Source of the DNA: Exaiptasia diaphana
Taxonomy: Eukaryota; Cnidaria; Anthozoa; Actiniaria; Aiptasiidae
Length of the DNA stretch: 64,000 bases
Assembly (NCBI RefSeq): GCF_001417965.1
Contig: NW_018385002.1
Coordinates: 699,492-763,491, forward strand
Direction of reading: 5' to 3'
Each line of letters opens with the position of its first letter. Positions within the stretch are counted from its first letter, which is position 1. A program made the position numbers and the translations under genes. Below are positions 38,301 through 50,583 of this stretch, piece after piece. The notes under the pieces were generated by a model that searched no databases, was not told the origin of the DNA, and worked only from the letters and a program-made list of their open reading frames with translations.

Positions 38301-38612
38301 TCTAGGAAACTCATCTTCATCTTCCAGACATCCAACAGTGACTGACCTTGAAGGGTCTAGAGTATTCACAGCTGTGACTTCAAGTGAAATCTTGCATTTT
38401 ATTTTGCGATTTTGCTCACCACCCCCGTACCACCTGAGGAAGACCCCTAGATTTCCCCCTTTGATGCCACTCTGCAGCCTCCAGTGATGCCCTGAGAAAG
38501 ACAAGACCTTGGAAAACAACGATTCCCCGACGCTACTAAATTCTTCGATGACAAAGGTGAAACACTGAACATTGTGTTCCTGGATTTTTGTATAATGAAG
38601 ACGCAAAGCCAT
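32342..38612 (-). CDS. MATH-domain / OAS-like nucleotidyltransferase-fold fusion protein
   Basis: Ten exons join in phase (811 residues): 37470-38612, 36128-36300, 35675-35855, 35477-35593, 35047-35152, 34233-34506, 33799-33856, 33502-33626, 33256-33336 and 32342-32519. Residues 17-144 form a MATH/TRAF-like domain (FTFVIEEFS, HHWRL, SGFLEGNCLFLEV). Residues 155-265 and about 298-405 look like further diverged MATH units. A charged coiled coil spans 440-500. Residues 520-811 match 2'-5'-oligoadenylate synthases: VVGNAGQGTTTKG then ELD (E565, D567), KCKELIRAVRAW, PYLVALLVVAAYQ, and DPAMPTHNVG..GLQDW. OAS enzymes sense dsRNA and make 2-5A. Here the first acidic residue is Glu, and the third catalytic Asp position is Val634 (DVNVVLIP against VEFDVLP). 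Catalysis is therefore doubtful. A cytosolic immune-signalling role is inferred. Confidence 0.85.
32626..32847. mobile_element. MITE-like element, family A copy 2
   Basis: This is a near-complete match to 1061-1278, with the same roughly 42-bp inverted ends (AATACTCCGATTTCGA). It lies in the last intron of the MATH/OAS-like gene. Here the inverted similarity seems to extend some 15 bp further out on both sides (about 32610-32863). Confidence 0.85.
32881..33060. mobile_element. foldback/MITE-like element
   Basis: Arms of about 42 bp are inverted, ACTAGTCTTACCCTGG... and ...CAGGGTAAACTAGT, sharing GAGGTTTTCTCTTCTTTTAT inside. It lies directly next to the family A MITE in the same intron. Confidence 0.8.
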
Positions 38613-40084
38613 TGACAACAATCTCTAAACCTGTTGCATTCACAAACTGTCTGCACTGAACTCACAAACGTGCAAAAAACGGCATTAATTTATCGACTTC
38701 AGTTCTCCCAAAGAGAAACAAAGTCAAACCTAATGGAAGAAGCGATGTTTAAACTATATGAATGGTGAATTATTTCACGAAAAGGAAGCGGAATCTGTCC
38801 AATTCGAGAGGGAAGTTGAAGAAAAACGAACCAACAAAGCTTGGTTTCAATGTTATTGACATTAAGTTTTAATGACTGTTTACCTCATTACGAATGCTAT
38901 ACGACTAGCATTGGCATAATTATTATAACAATTGATATGCTCCTTGAAAATTACTTTCTTCCAATTCCGATTTTCAGACGGTTTTATCAAGGTAAGTTAA
39001 GTTATTTTTCGAAGAGAGAGGTAGAAATCTGAGTAAAGTAATGGATTAATTAAATTACATAGTTATTTGCTTCCATTGTCCGAGATTGTTTTACAGGTAT
39101 CGAAAAGCAGAAGATAAAACGACTGAAAGTGTTTTGGTTGGCGTTATTTTTGTTGGCAGTATGCCAGAGGCTCCACTAACCTGTCGAGAATGGGTTGGCA
39201 GGTACTTTTACAGTTTTTAATTCGCCATATTTCCGCCTTTACACAGACTCTATTGAAGTATTCTTGGAAGAAATATTATAATTGTACTCTTTGAATTGGT
39301 TTGAATATGTCTGATGTCGCCAAAACGGACTGAATCGGAAAGAAATCGCCATTTTGTGCACTGGCTGTACCATTCCGCCATTTTGAAATTACCCGCCAAA
39401 GGGGAATGCCGCTGACGAAAGTCAATGAAGTCTCAATCCAAGAAACAGGGGAATAATGAAAAGAGACGAAAGTGCGTATGATAATCGTCATCATTTTAGC
39501 AATGTTTGGGGACGACTATTTTAGTGAAAGATAAATTAAGAAAACAAGCGAACAACAGAGCAGAAAGAAAAAAAAGAAGAGAAATTAAAACAGAAAAAAT
39601 GATGAGAAAGTATGATAAGATAAAAATAACAGTCCAGTCCAGTGACAACTCTTTCGGTTTCCAAGTTGATGATTGCGAACCCATCTCATACCGTTATACA
39701 TACGTACTAGGTCATTTGATATTACAGAATACGCTATTAATAACGAGAGAAGAAACCACGTGATACTTGCACCAGCTATGACGCTATCCTATGTTAACCC
39801 TTTCTTGCTTTGCCCTCTAGTTCACCGCACAACTGCATGTATGAAACCTTTTCCTACTGTTAACCTTCCTCACTTGACACTCTGTCTTGCAGGCCTATTA
39901 GACAGATGGATGGCATCACACTTATGGACTTTGGTTTTAATTCAGCTAACTTAACTTTCTTTCCAATGAAATCTCTACTAACCTTTTTCTTCGCAGGGTA
40001 CATGAAACCTAACACTGGACCTCTTTATTGAAACACGATTGAATTATTGAAATACAACATTTATTAAATCTCAATCCCCACACC

Positions 40085-40175
40085 CACAATCATCAACTTC
40101 ACCGAGAATCGAACCACGGTCTTCCGGACTGAAGTCCGGTGCTCTATCCACTGAGCTAACTGGAACGACAAGTAA
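40085..40175 (-). mobile_element. tRNA-derived SINE head, family 2 copy 1
   Basis: The reverse strand reads TTCCAGTTAGCTCAGTGG, GGACTTCAGTCC and GGTTCGATTCTCGG in tRNA order. The T-stem does not pair and the anticodon arm is a 6-bp palindrome with a 4-base loop, so it is not a working tRNA. The same head recurs at 42235-42308. Confidence 0.55.
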
Positions 40176-40703
40176 AACTGATCTCAATTGTGTATTTAAC
40201 GCATTGTTGTGTTCTATGAACATGCTTACGTATGCGTCATAGGATAATGTATGGTGTTTTGTTCCCTAGGGACTGGAGCTAATGAGTAGTTCTTTTGCCA
40301 AAGCAAAGTCGATGTTATAAAGCACAATATACATGATTAGTGCTTTTACTCATAAGTAATGAGAATGTCTCGCAACGGTGTTTTAAACTGCAAAATTGTC
40401 GAAGCATTCTTACACGAAACAAGTCGATGCGCGTCGTCCTACCTTCGCACTGGTATTACCATTTAAGTTTCTGGGGAGATTTGCAAAGTGTAGCAATGGT
40501 TGTGTTGTCAATAAATTGCACATGCAATAACAGAGTACATAAATCAGAGGGGAAAGCTGCTGGAGATGTGCAATGATCAGAGAGTAGGGAGGTGAGAGTA
40601 GCTGAGAAGATTGACCGCATAGTGTCAAAAACTGCGCGCTTTGAACTTGTGAAAAATTCGATGTAAATATTCTGTAATTTTAATTTACATCGTATTCCCA
40701 TTA

Positions 40704-41005
40704 GGTACGGTCCATTTAACTTTTGAGGGGGGGGGGGGGGGGGGGGGGNGGATGATTTCTTGTGAGCAAGATTTTTTTTTTCTTCGTGGCTTTTGGGTAG
40801 GATATATATTTTTTTCTTTTGGTGGTGTGTAGGATTTTTTTTCTTCTTGTATGTAACATTTTTTTGGGGCTTAGGGTGGTGCAAGATTTTTTTTAGGTCC
40901 ATATGTTGTGCGCGATTTTTATTTTTGGTGAAGGTGGCTTACAAGATTTTTTTTTTCAAAATCATCCACCCCCCTCCCCCCCTCAAAAGTTAAATGGACC
41001 GTCCC
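40704..41005. mobile_element. PIF/Harbinger-type MITE with poly-G ends
   Basis: Inverted termini of about 30 bp read ACGGTCCATTTAACTTTTGA followed by a G run, with the complement at the right end. The flanking TTA at 40701-40703 and 41006-41008 fits a 3-bp target duplication. The interior is T-rich and non-coding. Confidence 0.8.
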
Positions 41006-42234
41006 TTATATGTACAGCGTTCCAAGCGCGTAATTTTTTCCAGTGTGTACTAGATGCAACAGTACCTCTCCGTATAAAAGAGAAGGCTGTGAAAATTAAA
41101 GAAATCTATTTACTTTACAATGGTAGATGGTTGATCCAGTACTCATGCAGCTCTCTCTATATTGGAGTCCTTCCCCAGCTACAAGGCTCAACAACGCCGT
41201 CCTTTACGCTAGAACTGTCAAAAAAAAAATGAGCTGAGGATACCTTTGGAACTCAGTCAAAACCTGATCAAGGTATTACTGCAAGCATACCGCCTCATGA
41301 CGTCAAAAATGCTAATTCAATTTTTTTTCTTTTATTTCGCCTTTTTAAGATGTTAAAAAAAGTTTTCTTTATTAAGCTATCGTTCACATATAAAGTAATA
41401 TTAATGCAGTTCCAAGTTTTTGGATCGCGAACATGTGATCCTATACCTTGTAATAGCCTCTTCGCGCTAAGAAAACAAGTTGCGCTGGAACCTGTGGCAG
41501 TTTGCAAAATTGTGGCTGTCAAAGCCGCCGAATCGCACACGGTAGCCCGGGGACAACAATGGGCGGATCAAGGGATTTCGGAATCCCTGAAGCCTATTCC
41601 TCATTCAAAAAAATACAAATAAATTGATCAAAAAAGTCAATCCAGTATCGCGATATTTCAGCTCTACGCAGAATATATGATCAGGGCCGGCATTTAACAT
41701 TATATGATCCATATATAATGTATATTAATTAATGACCATTATCTTTGATACAACCTAGACAACAGAAAGAACACTAGTTAATACTCTTGTAGCTCACTTT
41801 CTCCCTTCGAAATCTCACAAATTCTGAACGATACTTACCTTATTTGTTCGCGCTTGCTGTTCCTAGACCTATTTCTAAGGATGTTAGGACCTCCCTTTTT
41901 GAGTTTTAGACCTATGTATATCTTTATATTTCCCTTTTAATTAGCCGAATTGGTTGGGTTGGGATATTTGGGAGAATGCCTATTTTGCAACTATAAATTT
42001 CGCTTTTCACTGATTCAACTGACTAATAGCGCTCGCACTTTATATTCTATATATTATATCTATGGTAGCTATGTTTTTCTATTTTTGCTTGTTTATTGTC
42101 GGATTTTACTATGTTCATTTTGGAAATAATTTCAACTATTTGGATAGGCTATTGAGGAAGATGAAGTAATAGAAAGAATTCTCACAATCACGTTACAATC
42201 ATTTACACTATCACTCAATATTCCCGATCAATAT

Positions 42235-42308
42235 TCCCGCTTTGAGCTTCGAACCGCGAACCTCCAGACTGAAGTCTAGCGCTCTAACCAACCGAGCTAA
42301 CTGGATCG
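42235..42308 (-). mobile_element. tRNA-derived SINE head, family 2 copy 2
   Basis: The reverse strand reads ATCCAGTTAGCTCGGTTGG, AGACTTCAGTCT and GCGGTTCGAAGCTC. It resembles the copy at 40085-40175, including the ACTTCAGT loop and the upstream CTTGTCG/CTCGTCG. Confidence 0.55.
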
Positions 42309-43049
42309 ACGAGTGAACTTGTTGACAATTGAATATTTGAATGCGGAAATAATTAATGAATTATTCATGATATTCCGGATTTGACAGGGTGTTTCCCAAA
42401 TTGAAGGAATGACTTTAAAATTTTTGAGAAAGGTTAATGATCAGATTTAGATATCATTTTTTTTAGGACATATACATATGCTGAAACTGATTGCTAAAAC
42501 TTTCAAAATTCTTCTGATTGAAGATGGGAGACTGACGAGCTAGTACTTCTCTATGTATAATGTTTTGATAGTTTAGTCCAAAGACTGGAAATATGTTTTT
42601 CATAATCGATCGACGTTAGCAGAAATTTCGGGATTTCAAGGATTTCGCATAGTTTTTTCCAAATTTAATGTATCCAATAATCAACATTTAAATCATTACG
42701 TCGAGTGATAATTGTCTACTTTCGATATCTTGCCAGTTGACGAATCACGTGCAAAAGGATTGAAGACGAGGCATCGAGAACCCAGAGCCTCGTATTTCTT
42801 TTATGCGTGCCGACCATTTCACTGGAATTTGTTCCAAGTGCTATAGAACAGTGGTTTTTCAACGTTGCAGGGCTACTTTCATGTTGAATATGTAGTGGAG
42901 TCAAGAGTGTTTATCAAGAGTCTTTTTTGACAATTTGGCAAGCAGTGGAATCCGCGGGTCGCGCATATTTTTTTCCTTTTCGTCCTTTCCATTCTCCGCT
43001 CAGATCGGGAGGTACTCCATCCCCAACTTGAGTGGGGGTGTGCCGCACG

Positions 43050-43330
43050 ACCCTCAAAACCCTTACCCTATCCCAGACCAATTTTTGTGATTTTAAATAC
43101 CCTACCCCAGACTAAAGGTACATTATTTTATCGCTGAAAGCGTGAACTAGCAGATACGATAACAGGCAAAACTCCACCCTACCCCAGACAATGAGACTAT
43201 ACCCTATCCTAGACAAAAAAACTACCCTATCCCAGACAAAACTACTACCCTATCCCAGACAAAACTACTACCCTATCCCAGACAAAAGTACAAAAAATGA
43301 TACCCTATCCCCCTCCCCCCCGGGTACGCA
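43050..43330. repeat. TACCCTATCCCAGAC repeat block
   Basis: At least seven spaced copies of TACCCTATCCCAGAC or close variants are present. Between 43220 and 43285 they become a clean tandem of 23-bp units ending CAAAACTA. The block ends in a C run and CCGGGTAC. It is likely part of a dispersed element. Confidence 0.75.
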
Positions 43331-44628
43331 GCCATATGCACAGTTGCACACAGCCATCATCTAAACAAAAACGACGTGGCAGCTTTGACCTTGTCTGATG
43401 TAAAACATAAGCTCTTCATCTTTAGTCTTATTGGTTCAAAAATTCTGCAAAACCATTCTCAAACAAAAAAGTATAAAAATATTGCTTCTAAACGCGGTGT
43501 TGGTATCCAATTACACAAACGACGATGCTAGCTTGTTAAGTTTAATATTATCAAGCTTGTTCATACATAATTAGTGGTGTATTTCTAAGTGGCAATATTA
43601 GGTTTTCTACTCTACTTAATAATACCTACAGTCAGTAGGTTCATTGAAGAGTATGGTGTATGAAAGATTATGATAATATATATTATATAATGATACACAA
43701 AATAGATTCAAACACCAATAGTGTGCAATAAATACCACTGCAAAATTTTACCACTATATAATGTTAAGTTTTGCACACACTCAGCGCTTGTACTGTTTTG
43801 ATTATCATTACTTATTACAGCTGCCCTAGAGTTAATGCACTTAATAAATTGTGAAATTGTACAAAATGAAATAGTACAAAATTGCTCTAGTTCTGCAAAT
43901 GAAGCTAAACACAAAATATTGCATTCACTCTGGCAGGGAGCTTTTAACATTTGCCTTTATCTAAAATTGCTGGTATATATTTTACATGGCAAAAGCTTTA
44001 CATCTATTTGTCTATAAATGACATCACCACAGTGTAAATTATCCTTAGTCTAGTACAAAACATAAATACAGCATGTATCACACATGCAAACATGTATTGT
44101 GTGGCTTCAATCTAAGGGGAAAAAATGCTATGAATGCAAAAACCATCTTAACTTGCTATTTGTAAAATAATGCTATTGTAAAAATCTATTGCAAAAGCTA
44201 TGTTTCAACATTTTCAAATAGAAAAAAAGATTTTCATGTTAAAATGAATTTGAGTAAAGTAAAACAGTTCTGATGTCCTTTTGCATTATAAAAGAAAAAT
44301 GCAAAAGGTTTCTCTATTACCGACACAAAAGGATTGGGGTAAGAAATGTCAATTTTTTGATAATGATGGTATTAAATGATACATTAGCATAAATAATAGG
44401 ATTTAAGGGAGGCTTTAGAGTATACAACAATAGATTATCACAAAATATTGACTAATATTCCCTAAGCCTCCTTTTCTCCTATACATTCTGCTAAGCAAGT
44501 TGTGCATCAAGATGATTTTATTTAAAATCATCTATTGCTGAGTTGATTTACTTGAAGTATGAATACATTTAAGAATATATATAACACCAAGCATGTTTAC
44601 ATCTAAAGTACATTAATAAACAATTGAA

Positions 44629-45391
44629 TTATGCAACCTTTGCACCAGGGATTTGTTTAAGGACCTAAAAAATAACAAAGCGTTATTACTTTATACACTG
44701 CAATTGATAAATCAAAAACCATAAAATGTATCACAATGTAGTGATGAAATGCAAAATGGGACAGTGCAATCTATAGAGGCAGAGAGCATGTTTTTTTGAG
44801 AAGATAACACAAACTGACATTTTGAGGAATTAGTAAAAAATACGATATAAACTTCAGCATTTTTTCAAGTTTAGTCAGTGTTAAAATAGCTTTCTATGGC
44901 CTTTTTGTAGCCTGTGAGTGCCTTTCATGGGGTCATGCGGTCATTTGAACCGAAATACCTCATGGACCATATAATGTCCCCAAATAGGATCTAAATATGC
45001 ATATTGTAACCTTTGCTGTTGCTGTCATACAATATATTAATTGACTAATTTATAATCTTACCTGTGAAAGGTCCACACCAGTCAGTGCCTGTACAGATGG
45101 AGGCAACTGTCCTAGGAGCTTGGACACCTCACCACTAACACTGTTACCATCATCATTGATAACAACAACATCCTCAATCTTTGACAGTGGTGCAGCTACC
45201 TCAGCAGCAAGCTTTGGAATAATGACAAAAACATTTAGAATGAGCATTTTTAAATTAAATTTTTAAAACACTTTCAATTTGTTTGATAATTCAAAGATAA
45301 ACGGGCCAAAGTTTTCATAATTAATTAATATAATACAACTTTAAGACCAAAAAGAGTGGAAAATCCAAAAAAGAAAGAACACACTTAGACA

Positions 45392-45439
<48 letters not shown>

Positions 45440-48400
45440 AAAAAAACACATGAAAAGTAGGTTCAGTTCTTGAAGTCAATTACACCAGACATATTTTTGT
45501 TGCTCTCTATATATTGAGAAATACACAGCTGAAGCAACACATTTGTCATTTTAATTATTTGCGGGCACTTTCGTGCTCAAGCAAAACATACTGCAACTGA
45601 AGACACAATGTTTGTCAGAAAAATGATGTTACCTTAGGCAGAGCTTCCAAGATAAGGGCTGTCATAGCAGCATCACCATACATCTTGTATGCAGCTGCCT
45701 TCTGCCTCATGCGCTCAGCTTCTGCCTTACCAATGGCTTCTATAGCATCAGCCTCTGAAGCACCAACTCTCTGTGGGAACAATGAAGTTATGAATGAACA
45801 AATCTTGGCTAGAAGTTATTGAGATTATACTCAAGAAATACAAATTAAACATCACCTTTATTCTTTCTGCATCAGCTTGAGCAACATAAACAGTTTCAGT
45901 TCTGAAAATATAAGAACATAAAAATGAACAAATTGTACAATGATCAAATGAAATAGGAAGAAATAAACAAAGCAATGAAATGAAAAAAATATTAAATGAT
46001 GAAAATAAAAAACAAAATCACAGTAAGTTATATTATTTTGTCTTGACAGAAGACACAACATTTACTGTACCTGCGACCTTGAGCAAGAGTTTCAACCTTA
46101 AAGCTCTCAGCTTCAGCTGGTCTCTTGACATTAGCAATCAATTCCTTCTCCTTTCGCATGATTTCTTTCTCTTGAACCTCAATCTGTTTTCTTCTTTCAA
46201 CAACTTCAATTTGGATTTCTTCTGACCTGATTTTTTGTTTTTCCTTTGCAGCCTTAAGACAATAATGAGTTTTATATTATTGATGTTCATGTGTGGAACA
46301 TAGAGCGGATTTCGTATGACTGTGCAAAAAAACACGGTACGTTCGTGCTGTGTCCGTACCGTGCCGTAGCCGTGATGCATTGGAAAATCTTTACTTTCAT
46401 TTGAAATCCTAGAAGGCGAGGTTCCGTGACCGTGACCGTGCCGTGCCGTGTCCGTGCTGTGATCCGTGCTTTTGCACAGTCATACGAAATCCGCTCTATT
46501 TTAACAAAAAAACATGATTCATTACAAGAACATTTCAGTGACCTAGAATATTTTGTTTAAATGTATGCTTTTGAACATACAATAGTCCAGTATGAGTTGA
46601 TGTTTTTACAAGTAGAAATTAGACTCAGGGAATCTGATTTAAGTACTTAAATTGGACTCAAGACTTTAGGAAAGACAGGTATATCTTATAAGCACCTGTA
46701 GTTCATAGGACAATTCTGCTTCTGCTTTTCTTGTGTTGACTTCCTGGTCAAAGGCAGCCTTTTGCATCTGGTAATCCTTTGAAGAATCAGCAATGTTGGT
46801 TTGTGTCTGGTAAACAACATCCATCTTTTGTTTCTGGCACTCAGCTTCCTGAAAAACAGAATATCATGGTGGTTAATGAGAGAAGGAAGCTTTGAAAACT
46901 AAATAACAAACAAATGTTAGCTGGAATACAATGTTATTAAAAGAAAATAGACAAAAATCAATGAATAAAGAAGAGAACTTAGAAATGAGAGAAAAGGAAA
47001 GGAAAAGAAAGAAAATGTTTTTTTTTTTAATTTTTTCAAGTCCAACGAAGTCTGAACCTTGAGCTGGAATTAACTGTATGAACTTTGGACTTTTAATTCC
47101 AACAATGCAAAGAATACTATCCAGCCCAAAGCACATAAATGCTAAAATATTCCAAAACAAAAATACTTCTTTTGCTCATAATATATTGCTTTATCTATTT
47201 CTTGGAAAAGTAAATTAAATTTAAACAAAGTTATATCAATTTTTAAGCTGAAATTCATGTAAGGAATGAGATTGTATTTTTTTACTTGTATTTTCTCAAT
47301 AACATACCCTGATACCAGCATCTCTGTTGGCCTCTGCTACACCAATATCAGCATCTCTCTTGACCTTAGCTGTCTGTGTTTTACCAAGAGAGTCTAGATA
47401 CTGCACTTGGTCTACAATATCTTTGATGGTAAAACTCAGAATCTCAATACCCATTCTACCGACATCTGGTGATGCAACCTCTCTTACAAGGGAAGCAAAG
47501 GCCTCTCGATCTAAGAAAGAATATAGATAATTATCATTATGATAGAGATTATTATTGTTTTCATGAGGTGTCAATGGTAGATGTACAGTACAGTACAATA
47601 AATCATATAAAGGCTGATTTACATGGCAGGAATTTTGACTTATGACAGTAGTGTAAGATATGCCTACAAAATAATTGTGAAGCGTTATAGAATTGGACTA
47701 TATAACACTATATAAATTGAATAAATTATTATATTACTATCATCAAAATGCTGTGTAGGCACCATTCAAATGAGCACAGGTCATTGCTAAACTAGCAATT
47801 TGATGGAAGAGATAATAGTCCTGGTACTAATTTGGGAAAAACATGATTTTTCCTAGGACTAGTTGTAGGATTTTGATCCTTGGCTAAAAACCATACTAGT
47901 ATAACTCCTGAATCTTGTAAGTCAGTTGAAGGCTATAGTTATCATAGTAGAATTTACAAGGCAATGACTTGGAGCTCATTTAAGTATGCTACAAGTTGTG
48001 CACAACAATTGCATTTAATCTGCCTACATAAAAAATCAATGACAATAATATCTAATAAACTTTATTATTTTATGCTATAATCTTCTGTGTTGATGGGTTT
48101 AAATCAATATTAAACAGAGTGTCTAAACATCAGGCAGCCTGACGTTTAGTCCCAGAACTAAACATGAAGCAATCTATTTCTTTTTTTGAAAAATTGTCAG
48201 AACAACCGCAATTAATACAACAAGAGAAATGCAATAAAGACCAAAATAATACTGTTCGACAAGTTTGAAACAAACTAAATACTTTTTTTCTGATCTCTTT
48301 ATACTGTAAACCAATTATTAATATTATTAACTTCCTATCAAATATACAAATGCTTAACCCTTCAAATTGAAGAAACAATGGTCCACTTATAGGCCCTGCA

Positions 48401-50583
48401 CCATCATTCACTGGCTGCTTGGAGGCAATGATAAATTTTTGTGGTAATGGTTAAAGAAGAGGTGGGAGGGTCACAATAATTTGGTTATCTGATATAAGGA
48501 GGGTTAGAAAATTTCACTTCTGCTACTATGGTAGGTCATATTCCTCCTCCTCTCCCCCCTGCTAACTTCCAACAAGTCCCTCATTTCATTCTTTATTTCA
48601 TTTCTCTTGTCCTATTGATTGAAATTACAGTTGTTCCGACAATTTTTTAAAAAAATTGATTGCCTGACGTTTAGTTCTGGGACTAAGCATTAGTCAATCG
48701 AAAAATCTCAAATTGCTTTGCTTGTGTATACAAACTTGTTGAAGAGTATTATTTTGGTCTTTATTCCATTTCTCTTGTTCTATTATAATTGAAATTGCGG
48801 TTGTTCCGACAACTTTTCCAAAAAAAAAGAATAGATTGCCTGACATTAAGTTCTGGGACTACATGTAAACGTCAGGCAATCGGATAATCTCAAAGTGCCG
48901 AACAGCATTATTGATCGTTTTCACCCATCCCCATTAGATTCAAAAGATAAAAGACTGGTGGCCATGTTGGAGGAATGAACAATAGATACTAATGAGCAAT
49001 CCTTTGTTAAAGTTCCTCCAAGATGGCTGCTGTGATGTAACCTGAAAATGAAGAATTAATTGAAATTGCAGTTGTTTCGACCATTTTTAAAAAAAGAAAT
49101 CGATCACCTGACGTTTATTTCAAACTCCGTTAATTAAAATGCATCAATTAATGCTAACATGCAATAATCCCAACCTTTATAGATTTCTTCCACAGTGAGA
49201 GTACCCAAGATGGCTCTCAAGTGACCTTCCAGTGTTTGAAGTACAACATTCTCAACTTCACGTGTAGATTTACCCAAAAACTGTTCACATGCTGTCTTCA
49301 AAAGACGGGGTTCTGTCATGATTTTAACCTGACAAACACCAGTTACTGTTACAGCTACACCCTGTGCTGTTTCCACAAGTTCACATCTTGGATTCAGTGT
49401 CATGACCTCAAGTGATATTCTGGAAAAACAAGACAAAAAACACAAAATTTACACAGTATTATTATCCAACAAGATGTTTAAATGAATCCAATTTTGTTCA
49501 ACCACAAAATATTGCAATGAGGTTCAAACAGTTGGGTTTGTTTAACTTTAGATCTTAAAAATCAAATTATGGCCTAATCATCATAATCATGAGGATATAA
49601 TTTATACAAACCAACCCCTGGAATATAAACTATAGTTCACTGATCTGGTTGTCACTTCCTGTATTTATATGGTGTTTGAGTAATCAAAAATAGAAAATTC
49701 AGTCCAATCTTTAATACATTCTTTTTGTTGTTTTCGAAAATAAAAACATTCCCTAACAATGTGCAGTTTTATATCACATTGAAATGGATCGATTTAAAAC
49801 TTAAAGATCGCTATAAAAACAAAGAGTTCATATAAACATCAATAAAATGCATATGGGATGGTTATTTTGGATTATATAACGTCATTCAAGTTGCTAAGTG
49901 AAGTGTTGCAGAGTTATAAAAAAACTAAGCTTATTTTTACTTTAAAATTATACAACACGGTTAATAATCGATTTAATATGACCAAAATGAAATAATATGT
50001 ACATTAATGTGGATAAAATTATTACTATTTCTCATAATTTTAGTAATTTGATCTATATTAAACAAAGGGAAGGAATTTCAAGCTCACGAAACGTAAGACA
50101 CTTACGACTGTACATCGCTAACACAAGCCCAAGCCCATGCATATCCTCCCCTGACAGTTTTCTTGTTATCTGCACCACAACATCCACCTTTAATGAAAAG
50201 AAAAGTCAAACATCTCGTGTCGAAAACAGGTGGTAGAGACGAGTTAAAATATGGAGGGTTCAACTGCTTAGTATGCAATCATGCACAAAGGAAAAGATCT
50301 TAAAAAGGGAAGTCTTTCACGCGTCTAAACATGATGTTTCCAAAGATTAATAAAGGAATAAAGCTTCAACATTATTTATAAAGATGAAATTGGGCAAAAG
50401 AAATCAAAATTAATGCAACCACGTCGACGAGTAAGCTTACAAACACGCAGAACGAAATAAATGACAACAAAATCTCCATGACACATCACAAAACACCGTC
50501 AAAATCGAAGTTTAAAACATGGATAGAACATTACCAGAAACAATTAAAGCTTCATTAGGTCCCACTGCGTAACAGTTTCCCAT
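44629..50583 (-). CDS. FLOT2: flotillin-2 (reggie-1), complete
   Basis: Ten exons join in phase: 50535-50583, 50106-50187, 49175-49419, 47308-47510, 46696-46848, 46071-46252, 45856-45901, 45633-45770, 45062-45211 and 44629-44664. They give 427 residues, against 428 for human FLOT2. The N-terminus MGNC has the Gly2 myristoylation and Cys4 palmitoylation sites. The SPFH domain includes [46 protein letters not shown] and [18 protein letters not shown]. The flotillin coiled-coil domain follows with EA-rich repeats ([12 protein letters not shown]), then [11 protein letters not shown] and the tail [10 protein letters not shown]. Flotillins scaffold membrane microdomains and act in endocytosis and signalling. 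The promoter and exons 1-4 lie in a tandem duplication whose second copy is at 52105-56842. Confidence 0.97.
45394..45439. repeat. (AAC)n microsatellite
   Basis: About 15 uninterrupted ACA/CAA triplets lie in a FLOT2 intron, followed by an A run. Confidence 0.9.
46301..46498. mobile_element. MITE-like element with TA ends
   Basis: Inverted termini of nearly 30 bp read TAGAGCGGATTTCGTATGAC then TGTGCAAAA. The flanking TA fits a Tc1/mariner-type target site. The interior has CCGTG-rich short repeats. It lies in a FLOT2 intron. Confidence 0.8.
48126..49120. repeat. cluster of four copies of one dispersed repeat in FLOT2 intron 3
   Basis: Copies lie at 48126-48267 (inverted relative to the rest), 48587-48700, 48731-48881 and 49056-49120 (partial). 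Shared blocks are CATTTCTCTTGT, GGTTGTTCCGACAA and TTTAGTTCTGGGACTAA. The corresponding intron in unit 2 of the duplication (52405-53042) lacks them. Confidence 0.75.
48909..49037. mobile_element. MITE-like element, family B copy 2
   Basis: It is similar throughout to 10209-10336. It lies between two copies of the other repeat in FLOT2 intron 3, so the intron carries nested or adjacent insertions. Confidence 0.65.

Larger units (their letters stand above)
38613..44628. other. intergenic, repeat-rich, no gene
   Basis: This 6-kb gap lies between the FLOT2 3' end and the MATH/OAS-like 5' end. It contains two SINE-like tRNA-derived sequences, a PIF/Harbinger-type MITE and a TACCCTATCCCAGAC repeat block. 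The small open frames look random. The part right of 38612 should hold the MATH/OAS-like promoter, and the part left of 44629 should hold the FLOT2 3' UTR. Confidence 0.6.

Noticed and set aside
40793-40993. Phe-rich small protein
   Set aside because: It comes from T-run sequence inside the Harbinger-type MITE.
40085-42308. Two tRNA genes on the minus strand
   Set aside because: Both have B-box-like sequence, but the T-stem and anticodon loop do not fold correctly. They share flanking sequence, as SINE copies do.
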